DNA of 64,000 bases from Nematostella vectensis (GCF_932526225.1 NC_064044.1:15067453-15131452), one strand, 5' to 3'; positions 42,240 through 53,806 are shown, counted from the first letter of the stretch. Program-made: numbers and translations. Notes: generated from the sequence alone by a model not told the origin.

Positions 42240-42341
42240 TGCCGAAACCCGGGATTTTTCAGAGTTCTTACAAACTCTCCGGATTGAACCAGAGACCTTC
42301 AGATCTTTAGTCTGACGCTCTCCCAACTGAGCTATTTCGGC
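42240..42341 (-). tRNA. tRNA-Phe-like copy 80, anticodon AAA
   Basis: Duplicate of Phe-73. Confidence 0.55.
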
Positions 42342-42523
42342 AAGTTCATGTCCAGACTTCGTCTGCTCGGGCTTAAATATGATGAATTTTGTATGAAAAA
42401 ATAAAAAGTGCGCAAAATGTCAAACAAAGAAGGACTGCTATTCTTCGCCATTGATTTTGCGCAATAATCAAAACTTTATCTAATTATAAAAGTGAGACCT
42501 TCTAGATTTAAAAAAATGCATTT

Positions 42524-42595
42524 TTCCCAAACCGGGAGTAGAACCCGAGACGTCTGGGTGAAAACCAGAAATCCTAACCGCTAGACCATATGGGA
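42524..42595 (-). pseudogene. tRNA-Glu copy 80, degenerate
   Basis: Duplicate of Glu-73. Confidence 0.65.
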
Positions 42596-42772
42596 TACCT
42601 GCTCACCTTAGGAAATGTTTTCTTGATTAAATACAGCGCGAAGATTAGTATTATGATACGATGATGTTTTCTCCATAAATTTATCAAGCTCTTATTTGTA
42701 CCATTCTTTACAAATATGTCTGCCGTGTCTTGACTGTGAAAGATGTCAAGTTAACAAAAATGGTTTAAAAAA

Positions 42773-42823
42773 TGCCGAAACCCGGGATTTTTCAGAGTTT
42801 CTACAAACTCTCCGGATTGAACT

Positions 42824-42868
<45 letters not shown>

Positions 42869-42874
42869 TTCGGC
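42773..42874 (-). tRNA. tRNA-Phe copy 81, class A with insert
   Basis: Duplicate of Phe-74. Confidence 0.55.
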
Positions 42875-43056
42875 ACGTTTATGTCCAGACTTAGTCTGCT
42901 CGGGCTTAAATATGATGAATTTTGAATGAAAAAATAAAAAGTGCCAAAAAGGCAACCAAAGAAGGACTGCTCTTCCTCGCCATTGTTTTTGCGCAATAAT
43001 CAAAACTTTTTCTAATTATAAAAGTAAGACCTTCTAGATTTAAAAAAATGCATTTT

Positions 43057-43128
43057 TTCCCATACCGGGAGTCGAACCCGGGCCGTCTGGGTGAAAACTA
43101 GAAATCCTAACCGCTAGACCATATGGGA
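43057..43128 (-). tRNA. tRNA-Glu copy 81, G57
   Basis: Duplicate of Glu-74. Confidence 0.82.
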
Positions 43129-43305
43129 TATCTGCTCACTTTAGGAAATGTTTTCTTGATTAAATACAGGGCGAAGAATAGTATTAAGGTACAATGATGT
43201 TTTCTCCATAAATTTATCAAGCTCATATTTGTACCATTCTTTACAAACATGTCTGTTGTGTCTTGACTGTGAAAGAGCTCCAGTTAACAAAAATGGTTTA
43301 AAAAA

Positions 43306-43351
43306 TGCCGAAACCCGGGATTTTTCAGAGTTCCTACAAACTCTCCGGATT

Positions 43352-43401
<50 letters not shown>

Positions 43402-43407
43402 TTCGGC
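43306..43407 (-). tRNA. tRNA-Phe copy 82, class A with insert
   Basis: Duplicate of the clean Phe-75. Confidence 0.7.
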
Positions 43408-43590
43408 ACGTTCATGTCCAGACTTAGTCTGCTCGGGCTTAAATATGATGAATTTTGAATGAAAAAATAAAAAGTGCCAAAATGGCAATCAAAGAAGGAC
43501 TGCTCTTCCTCGCCATTGTTTTCTGCGCAATAATCAAAACTTTATCTAATTATAAAAGAAAGACCTTCTAGATTTAAAAAAATGCATTTT

Positions 43591-43662
43591 TTCCCATACC
43601 GGGAGTCGAACCCGGGCCGTCTGGGTGAAAACCAGAAATCCTAACCGCTAGACCATATGGGA
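43591..43662 (-). tRNA. tRNA-Glu(UUC) copy 82, consensus
   Basis: Duplicate of Glu-75. Confidence 0.95.
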
Positions 43663-43839
43663 TATCTGCTCACCTTAGGAAATGTTTTCTTGATTAAATA
43701 CAGCGCGAAGAATAGTATTAAGATACGATGATGTTTTCTCCATAAATTTATCAAGCTCATATTTGTACCATTCTTTACAAACATGTCTGCCGTGTCTTGA
43801 CTGTGAAAGAGCTCCAGTTAACAAATATGGTTTAAAAAA

Positions 43840-43885
43840 TGCCAAAACCCGGGATTTTTCAGAGTTCCTACAAACTCTCCGGATT

Positions 43886-43935
<50 letters not shown>

Positions 43936-43941
43936 TTCGGC
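43840..43941 (-). tRNA. tRNA-Phe copy 83, class A with insert
   Basis: GAA, G4-U69 wobble; unlike its partner Phe-76 the insert hairpin is intact. Confidence 0.68.
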
Positions 43942-44124
43942 AAGTTCATGTCCAGACTTAGTCTGCTCGGGCTTAAATATGATGAATTTTGAATGAAGAA
44001 ATAAAAAGTGCGCAAAATGGCAACCAAAGAAGGACTGCTCTTCTTCGCCATTGTTTTTGCGCAATAATCAAAACTTTATCTAATTATAAAAGTAAGACCT
44101 TCTAGATTTAAAAAAATGCATTTT

Positions 44125-44196
44125 TTCCCATACCGGGAGTCGAACCCGGGCCGTCTGGGTGAAAACCAGAAATCCTAACCGCTAGACCATATGGGA
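44125..44196 (-). tRNA. tRNA-Glu(UUC) copy 83, consensus
   Basis: Duplicate of Glu-76. Confidence 0.95.
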
Positions 44197-44373
44197 TATC
44201 TGCTCACCTAAGGAAATGTTTTCTTGATTAAATACAGCGCGAAGAATAGTATTAAGATACGATGATGTTTTCTCCATAAATTTATCAAGCTCATATTTGT
44301 ACCATTCTTTACAAATATGTCTGCCGTGTCTTGACTGTGAAAGATGTCCAGTTAACAAAAATGGTTTAAAAAA

Positions 44374-44424
44374 TGCCGAAACCCGGGATTTTTCAGAGTT
44401 TCTACAAACTCTCCGGATTGAACT

Positions 44425-44469
<45 letters not shown>

Positions 44470-44475
44470 TTCGGC
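44374..44475 (-). tRNA. tRNA-Phe copy 84, class A with insert
   Basis: G52A form, partner of Phe-77. Confidence 0.55.
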
Positions 44476-44657
44476 ACGTTTATGTCCAGACTTAGTCTGC
44501 TCGGGCTTAAATATGATGAATTTTGAATGAAAAAATAAAAAGTGCCAAAAAGGCAACCAAAGAAGGACTGCTCTTCCTCGCCATTGTTTTTGCGCAATAA
44601 TCAAAACTTTATCTAATTATAAAAGTAAGACCTTCTAGATTTAAAAAAATGCATTTT

Positions 44658-44729
44658 TTCCCATACCGGGAGTCGAACCCGGGCCGTCTGGGTGAAAACC
44701 AGAAATCCTAACCGCTAGACCATATGGGA
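44658..44729 (-). tRNA. tRNA-Glu(UUC) copy 84, consensus
   Basis: Duplicate of Glu-77. Confidence 0.95.
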
Positions 44730-44906
44730 TATCTGCTCACCTTAGGAAATGTTTTCTTGATTAAATACAGCGCGAAGAATAGTATTAAGATACGATGATG
44801 TTTTCTCCATAAATTTATCAAGCTCATATTTGTACCATTCTTTACAAACATGTCTGTTGTGTCTTGACTGTGAAAGAGCTCCAGTTAACAAAAATGGTTT
44901 AAAAAA

Positions 44907-44952
44907 TTCCGAAACCCGGGATTTTTCAGAGTTCCTACAAACTCTCCGGATT

Positions 44953-45002
<50 letters not shown>

Positions 45003-45008
45003 TTCGGC
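44907..45008 (-). tRNA. tRNA-Phe copy 85, class A with insert
   Basis: Duplicate of Phe-78 (C72A). Confidence 0.6.
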
Positions 45009-45191
45009 ACGTTCATGTCCAGACTTAGTCTGCTCGGGCTTAAATATGATGAATTTTGAATGAAAAAATAAAAAGTGCCAAAATGGCAATCAAAGAAGGA
45101 CTGCTCTTCCTCGCCATTGTTTTCTGCGCAATAATCAAAACTTTATCTAATTATAAAAGAAAGACCTTCTAGATTTAAAAAAATGCATTTT

Positions 45192-45263
45192 TTCCCATAC
45201 CGGGAGTCGAACCCGGGCCGTCTGGGTGAAAACCAGAAATCCTAACCGCTAGACCATATGGGA
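45192..45263 (-). tRNA. tRNA-Glu(UUC) copy 85, consensus
   Basis: Duplicate of Glu-78. Confidence 0.95.
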
Positions 45264-45440
45264 TATCTGCTCACCTTAGGAAATGTTTTCTTGATTAAAT
45301 ACAGCGCGAAGAATAGTATTAAGATACGATGATGTTTTCTCCATAAATTTATCAAGCTCATATTTGTACCATTCTTTACAAACATGTCTGCCGTGTCTTG
45401 ACTGTGAAAGAGCTCCAGTTAACAAATATGGTTTAAAAAA

Positions 45441-45486
45441 TGCCAAAACCCGGGATTTTTCAGAGTTCCTACAAACTCTTTGGATT

Positions 45487-45536
<50 letters not shown>

Positions 45537-45542
45537 TTCGGC
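45441..45542 (-). tRNA. tRNA-Phe copy 86, class A with insert
   Basis: GAA; insert begins CCAAAG, altering its 5' edge; G4-U69 wobble. Confidence 0.63.
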
Positions 45543-45725
45543 AAGTTCATGTCCAGACTTAGTCTGCTCGGGCTTAAATATGATGAATTTTGAATGAAGA
45601 AATAAAAAGTGCGCAAAATGGCAACCAAAGAAGGACTGCTCTTCTTCGCCATTGTTTTTGCGCAATAATCAAAACTTTATCTAATTATAAAAGTAAGACC
45701 TTCTAGATTTAAAAAAATGCATTTT

Positions 45726-45797
45726 TTCCCATACCGGGAGTCGAACCCGGGCCGTCTGGGTGAAAACCAGAAATCCTAACCGCTAGACCATATGGGA
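45726..45797 (-). tRNA. tRNA-Glu(UUC) copy 86, consensus
   Basis: Copy of Glu-83 at +1,601 bp. Confidence 0.95.
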
Positions 45798-45974
45798 TAT
45801 CTGCTCACCTAAGGAAATGTTTTCTTGATTAAATACAGCGCGAAGAATAGTATTAAGATACGATGATGTTTTCTCCATAAATTTATCAAGCTCATATTTG
45901 TACCATTCTTTACAAATATGTCTGCCGTGTCTTGACTGTGAAAGATGTCCAGTTAACAAAAATGGTTTAAAAAA

Positions 45975-46025
45975 TGCCGAAACCCGGGATTTTTCAGAGT
46001 TTCTACAAACTCTCCGGATTGAACT

Positions 46026-46070
<45 letters not shown>

Positions 46071-46076
46071 TTCGGC
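45975..46076 (-). tRNA. tRNA-Phe copy 87, class A with insert
   Basis: G52A form, copy of Phe-84. Confidence 0.55.
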
Positions 46077-46258
46077 ACGTTTATGTCCAGACTTAGTCTG
46101 CTCGGGCTTAAATATGATGAATTTTGAATGAAAAAATAAAAAGTGCCAAAAAGGCAACCAAAGAAGGACTGCTCTTCCTCGCCATTGTTTTTGCGCAATA
46201 ATCAAAACTTTATCTAATTATAAAAGTAAGACCTTCTAGATTTAAAAAAATGCATTTT

Positions 46259-46330
46259 TTCCCATACCGGGAGTCGAACCCGGGCCGTCTGGGTGAAAAC
46301 CAGAAATCCTAACCGCTAGACCATATGGGA
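46259..46330 (-). tRNA. tRNA-Glu(UUC) copy 87, consensus
   Basis: Copy of Glu-84. Confidence 0.95.
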
Positions 46331-46508
46331 TATCTGCTCACCTTAGGAAATGTTTTCTTGATTAAATACAGCGCGAAGAATAGTATTAAGATACGATGAT
46401 GTTTTCTCCATAAATTTATCAAGCTCATATTTGTACCATTCTTTACAAACATGTCTGTTGTGTCTTGACTGTGAAAGAGCTCCAGTTAACAAAAATGGTT
46501 TAAAAAAA

Positions 46509-46566
46509 TGCCGAAACCCGGGATTTTTCAGAGTTCCTACAAACTCTCCGGATTGAACCAGGGACA

Positions 46567-46604
<38 letters not shown>

Positions 46605-46610
46605 TTCAGC
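46509..46610 (-). tRNA. tRNA-Phe copy 88, class A with insert
   Basis: GAA; acceptor GCTGAAA gives a U3-G70 wobble; variable-loop change. Same in 101 and 108. Confidence 0.62.
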
Positions 46611-46793
46611 AAGTTCATGTCCAGACTTAGTCTGCTCGGGCTTAAATATGATGAATTTTGAATGAAGAAATAAAAAGTGCGCAAAATGGCAACCAAAGAA
46701 GGACTGCTCTTCTTCGCCATTGTTTATGCGCAATAATCAAAACTTTTTCTAATTATAAAAGTAAGTCCTTCTAGATTTAAAAAAATGCATTTT

Positions 46794-46865
46794 TTCCCAT
46801 ACCGGGAGTAGAACCCGGGCCGTCTGGGTGAAAACCAGAAATCCTAACCGCTAGACCATATGGGA
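46794..46865 (-). tRNA. tRNA-Glu copy 88, T57
   Basis: UUC, otherwise consensus. Confidence 0.82.
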
Positions 46866-47042
46866 TATCTGCTCACCTTAGGAAATGTTTTCTTGATTAA
46901 ATACAGCGCGAAGAATAGTATTAAGATACGATGATGTTTTCTCCATAAATTTATCAAGCTCATATTTGTACCATTCTTTACAAACATGTCTGCCGTGTCT
47001 TGACTGTGAAAGAGCTCCAGCTAACAAAAATGGTTTAAAAAA

Positions 47043-47103
47043 TGCCGAAACAGGGGATTTTTCAGAGTTCCTTCAAACTCTCCGGATTGAACCAGAGACC
47101 TTT

Positions 47104-47138
<35 letters not shown>

Positions 47139-47144
47139 TTCGGC
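47043..47144 (-). pseudogene. tRNA-Phe copy 89, class B
   Basis: GAA with C28-A42 mismatch. Confidence 0.65.
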
Positions 47145-47326
47145 ACGTTCATGTCCAGAATTCGTCTGCTCGGGCTTAAATATGATGAATTTTGTATGAA
47201 AAAATAACAAGTGCACAAAATGTCAAACAAAGAAGGACTGCTCTTCTTCGCCATTGTTTTTGCGCAATAATCAAAACTTTATCTAATTATAAAAGTAAGA
47301 CCTTGTAGATTTAAAAAAATGCATTT

Positions 47327-47398
47327 TTCACATACCGGGAGTAGAACCCGGGACGTCTGGGTGAAAACCAGAAATGCTAACCGCTAGACCATATGGGA
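47327..47398 (-). tRNA. tRNA-Glu copy 89, T57
   Basis: UUC; one acceptor mismatch and one D-arm change. Confidence 0.65.
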
Positions 47399-47576
47399 TA
47401 CCTGCTCACCTTAGGAAATGTTTTCTTGATTAAATACAGCGCGAAGAATAGTATTATGATACGATGATGTTTTGTCCATAAATTTATCAAGCTCATATTT
47501 GTGCCATTCTTTACAAACATGTCTGCCGTGTCTTGACTGTGAAAGAGGTCCAGTTAACAAAAATGGTTTAAAAAAA

Positions 47577-47633
47577 TGCCGAAACCCGGGATTTTTCAGA
47601 GTTCCTACAAACTCTCAGGATTGAACCAGGGAA

Positions 47634-47672
<39 letters not shown>

Positions 47673-47678
47673 TTCGGC
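47577..47678 (-). tRNA. tRNA-Phe copy 90, class A with insert
   Basis: GAA; variable-loop change and CCTGAG at the insert start. Confidence 0.63.
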
Positions 47679-47861
47679 AAGTTCAAGTCCAGACTTAGTC
47701 TGCTCGGGCTTAAATATGATGAATTTTGAATGAAGAAATAAAAAGTGCGCAAAATGGCAACCAAAGAAGGACTGCTCTTCTTCGCCATTGTTTTTGCGCA
47801 ATAATCAAAACTTTATCTAATTATAAAAGTAAGACCTTCTAGATTTAAAAAAATGCATTTT

Positions 47862-47933
47862 TTCCCATACCGGGAGTCGAACCCGGGCAGTCTGGGTGAA
47901 AACCAGAAATCCTAACCGCTAGACCATATGGGA
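47862..47933 (-). tRNA. tRNA-Glu copy 90, G57
   Basis: UUC; as Glu-9. Confidence 0.9.
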
Positions 47934-48110
47934 TATCTGCTCACCTAAGGAAATGTTTTCTTGATTAAATACAGCGCGAAGAATAGTATTAAGATACGAT
48001 GATGTTTTCTCCATAAATTTATCAAGCTCATATTTGTACCATTCTTTACAAATATGTCTGCCGTGTCTTGACTGTGAAAGATGTCCAGTTAACAAAAATG
48101 GTTTAAAAAA

Positions 48111-48161
48111 TGCCGAAACCCGGGATTTTTCAGAGTTTCTACAAACTCTCCGGATTGAAGT

Positions 48162-48206
<45 letters not shown>

Positions 48207-48212
48207 TTCGGC
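48111..48212 (-). tRNA. tRNA-Phe copy 91, class A with insert
   Basis: GAA; both G52 and G53 changed (CCTAC), so two T-stem mismatches and a poor B box. Confidence 0.5.
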
Positions 48213-48394
48213 ACGTTTATGTCCAGACTTAGTCTGCTCGGGCTTAAATATGATGAATTTTGAATGAAAAAATAAAAAGTGCCAAAAAGGCAACCAAAGA
48301 AGGACTGCTCTTCCTCGCCATTGTTTTTGCGCAATAATCAAAACTTTATCTAATTATAAAAGTAAGACCTTCTAGATTTAAAAAAATGCATTTT

Positions 48395-48466
48395 TTCCCA
48401 TACCGGGAGTCGAACCCGGGCCGTCTGGGTGAAAACCAGAAATCCTAACCGCTAGACCATATGGGA
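48395..48466 (-). tRNA. tRNA-Glu(UUC) copy 91, consensus
   Basis: Matches Glu-68. Confidence 0.95.
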
Positions 48467-48643
48467 TATCTGCTCACCTTAGGAAATGTTTTCTTGATTA
48501 AATACAGCGCGAAGAATAGTATTAAGATACGATGATGTTTTCTCCATAAATTTATCAAGCTCATATTTGTACCATTCTTTACAAACATGTCTGTTGTGTC
48601 TTGACTGTAAAAGAGCTCCAGTTAACAAAAATGGTTTAAAAAA

Positions 48644-48697
48644 TGCCGAAACAGGGGATTTTTCAGAGTTCCTACAAACTCTCCGGATTGAACCAGA

Positions 48698-48739
<42 letters not shown>

Positions 48740-48745
48740 TTCGGC
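48644..48745 (-). pseudogene. tRNA-Phe copy 92, class B
   Basis: GAA, as Phe-3 with the CAGACTTAGTCTG leader. Confidence 0.65.
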
Positions 48746-48928
48746 ACGTTCATGTCCAGACTTAGTCTGCTCGGGCTTAAATATGATGAATTTTGAATGA
48801 AGAAATAAAAAGTGCGCAAAATGGCAACCAAAGAAGGACTGCTCTTCTTCGCCATTGTTTATGCGCAATAATCAAAACTTTTTCTAATTATAAAAGTAAG
48901 ACCTTCTAGATTTAAAAAAATGCATTTT

Positions 48929-49000
48929 TTCCCATACCAGGAGTCGAACCCGGGCCGTCTGGGTGAAAACCAGAAATCCTAACCGCTAGACCATATGGGA
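48929..49000 (-). tRNA. tRNA-Glu copy 92, G57
   Basis: UUC; one G-U wobble in the T stem. Confidence 0.9.
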
Positions 49001-49177
49001 TATCTGCTCACCTTAGGAAATGTTTTCTTGATTAAATACAGCGCGAAGAATATTATTAAGATACGATGATGTTTTCTCCATAAATTTATCAAGCTCATAT
49101 TTGTACCATTCTTTACAAACATGTCTGCCGTGTCTTGACTGTGAAAGAGCTCCAGCTAACAAAAATGGTTTAAAAAA

Positions 49178-49238
49178 TGCCGAAACAGGGGATTTTTCAG
49201 AGTTTCTTCAAACTCTCCGGATTGAACCAGAGACCTTT

Positions 49239-49273
<35 letters not shown>

Positions 49274-49279
49274 TTCGAC
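49178..49279 (-). pseudogene. tRNA-Phe copy 93, class B
   Basis: GAA; C28-A42 mismatch and a U2-G71 wobble. Confidence 0.63.
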
Positions 49280-49461
49280 ACGTTCATGTCCAGACTTCGT
49301 CTGCTCGGGCTTAAATATGATGAATTTTGTATGAAAAAATAACAAGTGCACAAAATGTCAAACAAAGAAGGACTGCTCTTCTTCGCCATTGTTTTTGCGC
49401 AATAATCAAAACTTTATCTAATTATAAAAGTAAGACCTTGTAGATTTAAAAAAATGCATTT

Positions 49462-49533
49462 TTCACATACCGGGAGTAGAACGCGGGACGTCTGGGTGAA
49501 AACCAGAAATGCTAACCGCTAGACCATATGGGA
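49462..49533 (-). pseudogene. tRNA-Glu copy 93, degenerate
   Basis: T57 with acceptor, D-arm and T-stem changes; related to Glu-89 at -2,135 bp. Confidence 0.62.
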
Positions 49534-49711
49534 TACCTGCTCACCTTAGGAAATGTTTTCTTGATTAAATACAGCGCGAAGAATAGTATTATGATACGAT
49601 GATGTTTTGTCCATAAATTTATCAAGCTCATATTTGTGCCATTCTTTACAAACATGTCTGCCGTGTCTTGACTGTGAAAGAGCTCCAGTTAACAAAAATG
49701 GTTTAAAAAAA

Positions 49712-49757
49712 TGCCGAAACCCGGGATTTTTCAGAGTTCCTACAAACTCTCAGGATT

Positions 49758-49790
<33 letters not shown>

Positions 49791-49813
49791 ACTCCCAACT
49801 GAGCTATTTCGGC
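49712..49813 (-). tRNA. tRNA-Phe copy 94, class A with insert
   Basis: GAA; one D-stem change. Leader palindrome carries one mismatch. Confidence 0.6.
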
Positions 49814-49996
49814 ACGTTCATGTCCAGCCTAAGTCTGCTAAGGCTTAAATATGATGAATTTTGAATGAAGAAATAAAAAGTGCGCAAAATGGCAACCAAA
49901 GAAGGACTTCTCTTCTTCGACATTGTTTTTGCACAATAATCAAAACTTTATCTAATTATAAAAGAAAGACCTTCTAGATTTAAAAAAATGCATTTT

Positions 49997-50068
49997 TTCC
50001 CATACCGGGAGTCGAACCCGGGCCGACTGGGTGAAAACCAGAAATCCTAACCTCTAGATCATATGGGA
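49997..50068 (-). tRNA. tRNA-Glu copy 94, altered A box
   Basis: As Glu-44 plus one anticodon-stem change. Confidence 0.7.
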
Positions 50069-50246
50069 TACCTGCTCACCTTAGGAAATGTTTTCTTTAT
50101 TAAATACAGCGCGAAGAATAGTATTATGATACGATGATGTTTTCTCCATAAATTTATCAAGCTCATATTTGTGCCATTTTTTACAAACATGTCTGCCGTG
50201 TCTTGACTGTGAAAGAGCTCCAGTTAACAAAAATGGTTTAAAAAAA

Positions 50247-50296
50247 TGCCGAAACCCGGGATTTTTCAGAGTTTCTACAAACTCTCCGGATTGAAA

Positions 50297-50342
<46 letters not shown>

Positions 50343-50348
50343 TTCGGC
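50247..50348 (-). tRNA. tRNA-Phe copy 95, class A with insert
   Basis: G53T form, as Phe-45. Confidence 0.5.
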
Positions 50349-50531
50349 ACGTTCATTTCCAGACTTAGTCTTCTCGGGCTTAAATATGATGAATTTTGAA
50401 TGAAAAAATAAAAAGTGCCAAAATGGCAATCAAAGAAGGACTGCTCTTCCTCGGCATTGTTTTCTGCGCAATAATCAAAACTTTATCTAATTATAAAAGT
50501 AAGACCTTCTAGATTTAAAAAAATGCATTTT

Positions 50532-50603
50532 TTCCCATACCGGGAGTCGAACCCGGGCAGTCTGGGTGAAAACCAGAAATCCTAACCGCTAGACCATATG
50601 GGA
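50532..50603 (-). tRNA. tRNA-Glu copy 95, G57
   Basis: UUC; as Glu-9. Confidence 0.9.
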
Positions 50604-50780
50604 TATCTGCTCACCTTAGGAAATGTTTTCTTGATTAAATACAGCGCGAAGAATAGTATTAAGGTACGATGATGTTTTCTCCATAAATTTATCAAGCTCA
50701 TATTTGTACCATTCTTTACAAACATGTCTGCCGTGTCTTGACTTTGAAAGAGCTCCAGTTAACAAAAATGGTTTAAAAAA

Positions 50781-50833
50781 TGTAGAAATCCGGGAATTTT
50801 CAGAGTTCCTACAAACTCTCCGGATTGAACCAT

Positions 50834-50876
<43 letters not shown>

Positions 50877-50882
50877 TTCGGC
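50781..50882 (-). pseudogene. tRNA-Phe copy 96, class C, degenerate
   Basis: The 3' acceptor strand reads TTTCTAC, losing two pairs; T-stem 5' strand CATGG. Confidence 0.62.
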
Positions 50883-51064
50883 ACGTTTATGTCCAGACTT
50901 AGTCTGCTCGGTCTTAAATATGATGAATTTTGAATGAAAAAATAAAAAGTGCCAAAAAGGCAACCAAAGAAGGACTGCTCTTCCTCGCCATTCTTTTTGC
51001 GCAATAATCAAAACTTTATCTAATTATAAAAGTAAGACCTTCTAGATTTAAAAAAATGCATTTT

Positions 51065-51136
51065 TTCCCATACCGTGAGTCGAACCCGGGCCGTCTGGGT
51101 GAAAACCAGAAATCCTAACCGCTAGACCATATGGGA
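51065..51136 (-). tRNA. tRNA-Glu copy 96, G57
   Basis: UUC; one T-stem mismatch. Confidence 0.82.
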
Positions 51137-51313
51137 TATCTGCTCACTTTAGGAAATGTTTTCTTGATTAAATACAGGGCGAAGAATAGTATTAAGGTAC
51201 GATGATGTTTTCTACATAAATTTATCAAGCTCATATTTGTACCATTCTTTACAAACATGTCTGTTGTGTCTTGACTGTGAAAGAGCTCCAGTTAACAAAA
51301 ATGGTTTAAAAAA

Positions 51314-51359
51314 TGCCGAAACCCGGGATTTTTCAGAGTTCCTACAAACTCTCCGGATT

Positions 51360-51409
<50 letters not shown>

Positions 51410-51415
51410 TTCGGC
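51314..51415 (-). tRNA. tRNA-Phe copy 97, class A with insert
   Basis: Clean copy, GAA. Confidence 0.7.
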
Positions 51416-51598
51416 ACGTTCATGTCCAGACTTAGTCTGCTCGAGCTTAAATATGATGAATTTTGAATGAAGAAATAAAAAGTGCGCAAAATGGCAACCA
51501 AAGAAGGACTGCTCTTCTTCGCCATTGTTTTTGCGCAATAATCAAAACTTTATCTAATTATAAAAGTAAGACCTTCTAGATTTAAAAAAATGCATTTT

Positions 51599-51670
51599 TT
51601 CCCATATCGGGAGTCGAACCCGGGCCGTCTGGGTGAAAACCAGAAATCCTAACCGCTAGACCATATGGGA
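51599..51670 (-). tRNA. tRNA-Glu copy 97, G57
   Basis: UUC; distal T-stem base 65 is A, one mismatch. Confidence 0.84.
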
Positions 51671-51847
51671 TATCTGCTCACCTTAGGAAATGTTTTCTTG
51701 ATTAAATACAGCGCGAAGAATAGTATTAAGATACGATGATGTTTTCTCCATAAATTTATCAAGCTCATATTTGTACCATTCTTTACAAACATGTCTGCCG
51801 TGTCTTGACTGTGAAAGAGCTCCAGTTAACAAAAATGGTTTAAAAAA

Positions 51848-51908
51848 TGCCAAAACCCGGGATTTTTCAGAGTTCCTACAAACTCTCCGGATTGAACCAG
51901 GGACCTTT

Positions 51909-51943
<35 letters not shown>

Positions 51944-51949
51944 TTCGGC
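51848..51949 (-). tRNA. tRNA-Phe copy 98, class A with insert
   Basis: GAA; C28-A42 mismatch and G4-U69 wobble. Confidence 0.58.
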
Positions 51950-52132
51950 ACGTTCATGTCCAGACTTAGTCTGCTCGGGCTTAAATATGATGAATTTTGA
52001 ATGAAGAAATAAAAAGTGCGCAGAATGGCAACCAAAGAAGGACTGCTCTTCTTCGCCATTGTTTTTGCGCAATAATCAAGACTTTATCTAATTATAAAAG
52101 TAAGACCTTCTAGATTTAAAAAAATGCATTTT

Positions 52133-52204
52133 TTCCCATACCGGGAGTCGAACCCGGGCCGTCTGGGTGAAAACCAGAAATCCTAACCGCTAGACCATAT
52201 GGGA
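52133..52204 (-). tRNA. tRNA-Glu(UUC) copy 98, consensus
   Basis: Matches Glu-68. Confidence 0.95.
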
Positions 52205-52381
52205 TATCTGCTCACCTAAGGAAATGTTTTCTTGATTAAATACAGCGCGAAGAATAGTATTAAGATACGATGATGTTTTCTCCATAAATTTATCAAGCTC
52301 ATATTTGTACCATTCTTTACAAACATGTCTGCCGTGTCTTGACTGTGAAAGAGCTCCAGTTAACAAAAATGGTTTAAAAAA

Positions 52382-52435
52382 TGCCAAAACAGGGGATTTT
52401 TCAGAGTTCCTACAAACTCTCCGGATTGAACCAGA

Positions 52436-52477
<42 letters not shown>

Positions 52478-52483
52478 TTCGGC
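52382..52483 (-). pseudogene. tRNA-Phe copy 99, class B
   Basis: GAA; G4-U69 wobble. Confidence 0.65.
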
Positions 52484-52665
52484 ACGTTCATGTCCAGACT
52501 TCGTCGGCTCGGGCTTAATTATGATGAATTTTGTATGAAAAAATAACAAGTGCGCAAAATTTCAAACAAAGAAGGACTGCTCTTCTTCGCCATTGTTTTT
52601 GCGCAATAATCAAAACTTTATCTAATTATAAAAGTAAGACCTTCTAGATTTAAAAAAATGCATTT

Positions 52666-52737
52666 TTCCCATACCGGGAGTAGAACCTGGTACGTCTGGG
52701 TTAAAACCAGAAATCCTAACCGCTAGACCATATGGGA
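52666..52737 (-). tRNA. tRNA-Glu copy 99, anticodon UUA, T57
   Basis: As Glu-1 with one T-stem mismatch; isolated from the other UUA copies by about 25 kb. Confidence 0.63.
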
Positions 52738-52914
52738 TACCTGCTCACCTTAGGAAATGTTTTCTTGATTAAATACAGCGCGAAGAATAGTATTATGATA
52801 CGATGATGTTTTCTCCATAAATTTATCAAGCTCATATTTGTACCATTCTTTACAAATATGTCTGCCGTGTCTTGACTGTGAAAGATGTCCAGTTAACAAA
52901 AATGGTTTAAAAAA

Positions 52915-52966
52915 TGCCGAAACCCGCGAATTTTTCAGAGTTTCTAAAAACTCTCCGGATTGAACT

Positions 52967-53011
<45 letters not shown>

Positions 53012-53017
53012 TTCGGC
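52915..53017 (-). tRNA. tRNA-Phe copy 100, class A, 103 nt
   Basis: The only Phe copy one base longer than 102 nt, from an extra base near the insert end. G52A; distal T stem also altered. Confidence 0.5.
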
Positions 53018-53199
53018 ACGTTTATGTCCAGACTTAGTCTGCTCGGGCTTAAATATGATGAATTTTGAATGAAAAAATAAAAAGTGCCAAAAAGGCAACC
53101 AAAGAAGGACTGCTCTTCCTCGCCATTGTTTTTGCGCAATAATCAAAACTTTATCTAATTATAAAAGTAAGACCTTCTAGATTTAAAAAAATGCATTTT

Positions 53200-53271
53200 T
53201 TCCCATACCGGGAGTCGAACCCGGGCCGTCTGGGTGAAAACCAGAAATCCTAACCGCTAGACCATATGGGA
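53200..53271 (-). tRNA. tRNA-Glu(UUC) copy 100, consensus
   Basis: Matches Glu-68. Confidence 0.95.
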
Positions 53272-53449
53272 TATCTGCTCACCTTAGGAAATGTTTTCTT
53301 GATTAAATACAGCGCGAAGAATAGTATTAAGATACGATGATGTTTTCTCCATAAATTTATCAAGCTCATATTTGTACCATTCTTTACAAACATGTCTGTT
53401 GTGTCTTGACTGTGAAAGAGCTCCAGTTAACAAAAATGGTTTAAAAAAA

Positions 53450-53507
53450 TGCCGAAACCCGGGATTTTTCAGAGTTCCTACAAACTCTCCGGATTGAACC
53501 AGGGACA

Positions 53508-53545
<38 letters not shown>

Positions 53546-53551
53546 TTCAGC
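53450..53551 (-). tRNA. tRNA-Phe copy 101, class A with insert
   Basis: As Phe-88. Confidence 0.62.
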
Positions 53552-53734
53552 AAGTTCATGTCCAGACTTAGTCTGCTCGGGCTTCAATATGATGAATTTT
53601 GAATGAAGAAATAAAAAGTGCGCAAAATGGCAACCAAAGAAGGACTGCTCTTCTTCGCCATTGTTTATGCGCAATAATCAAAACTTTTTCTAATTATAAA
53701 AGTAAGACCTTCTAGATTTAAAAAAATGCATTTT

Positions 53735-53806
53735 TTCCCATACCGGGAGTCGAACCCGGGCAGTCTGGGTGAAAACCAGAAATCCTAACCGCTAGACCAT
53801 ATGGGA
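53735..53806 (-). tRNA. tRNA-Glu copy 101, G57
   Basis: UUC; as Glu-9. Confidence 0.9.

Larger units (their letters stand above)
41534..45267. repeat. Second seven-unit tandem duplication, copy 2 (3,734 bp)
   Basis: Adjoins copy 1 and holds units 79-85. Its last three units are repeated once more to the right. Confidence 0.88.
43790..46870. repeat. Three-unit repeat of 1,601 bp
   Basis: Phe-83 to Glu-85 match Phe-86 to Glu-87 at +1,601 bp. The match weakens within Phe-88. Confidence 0.8.
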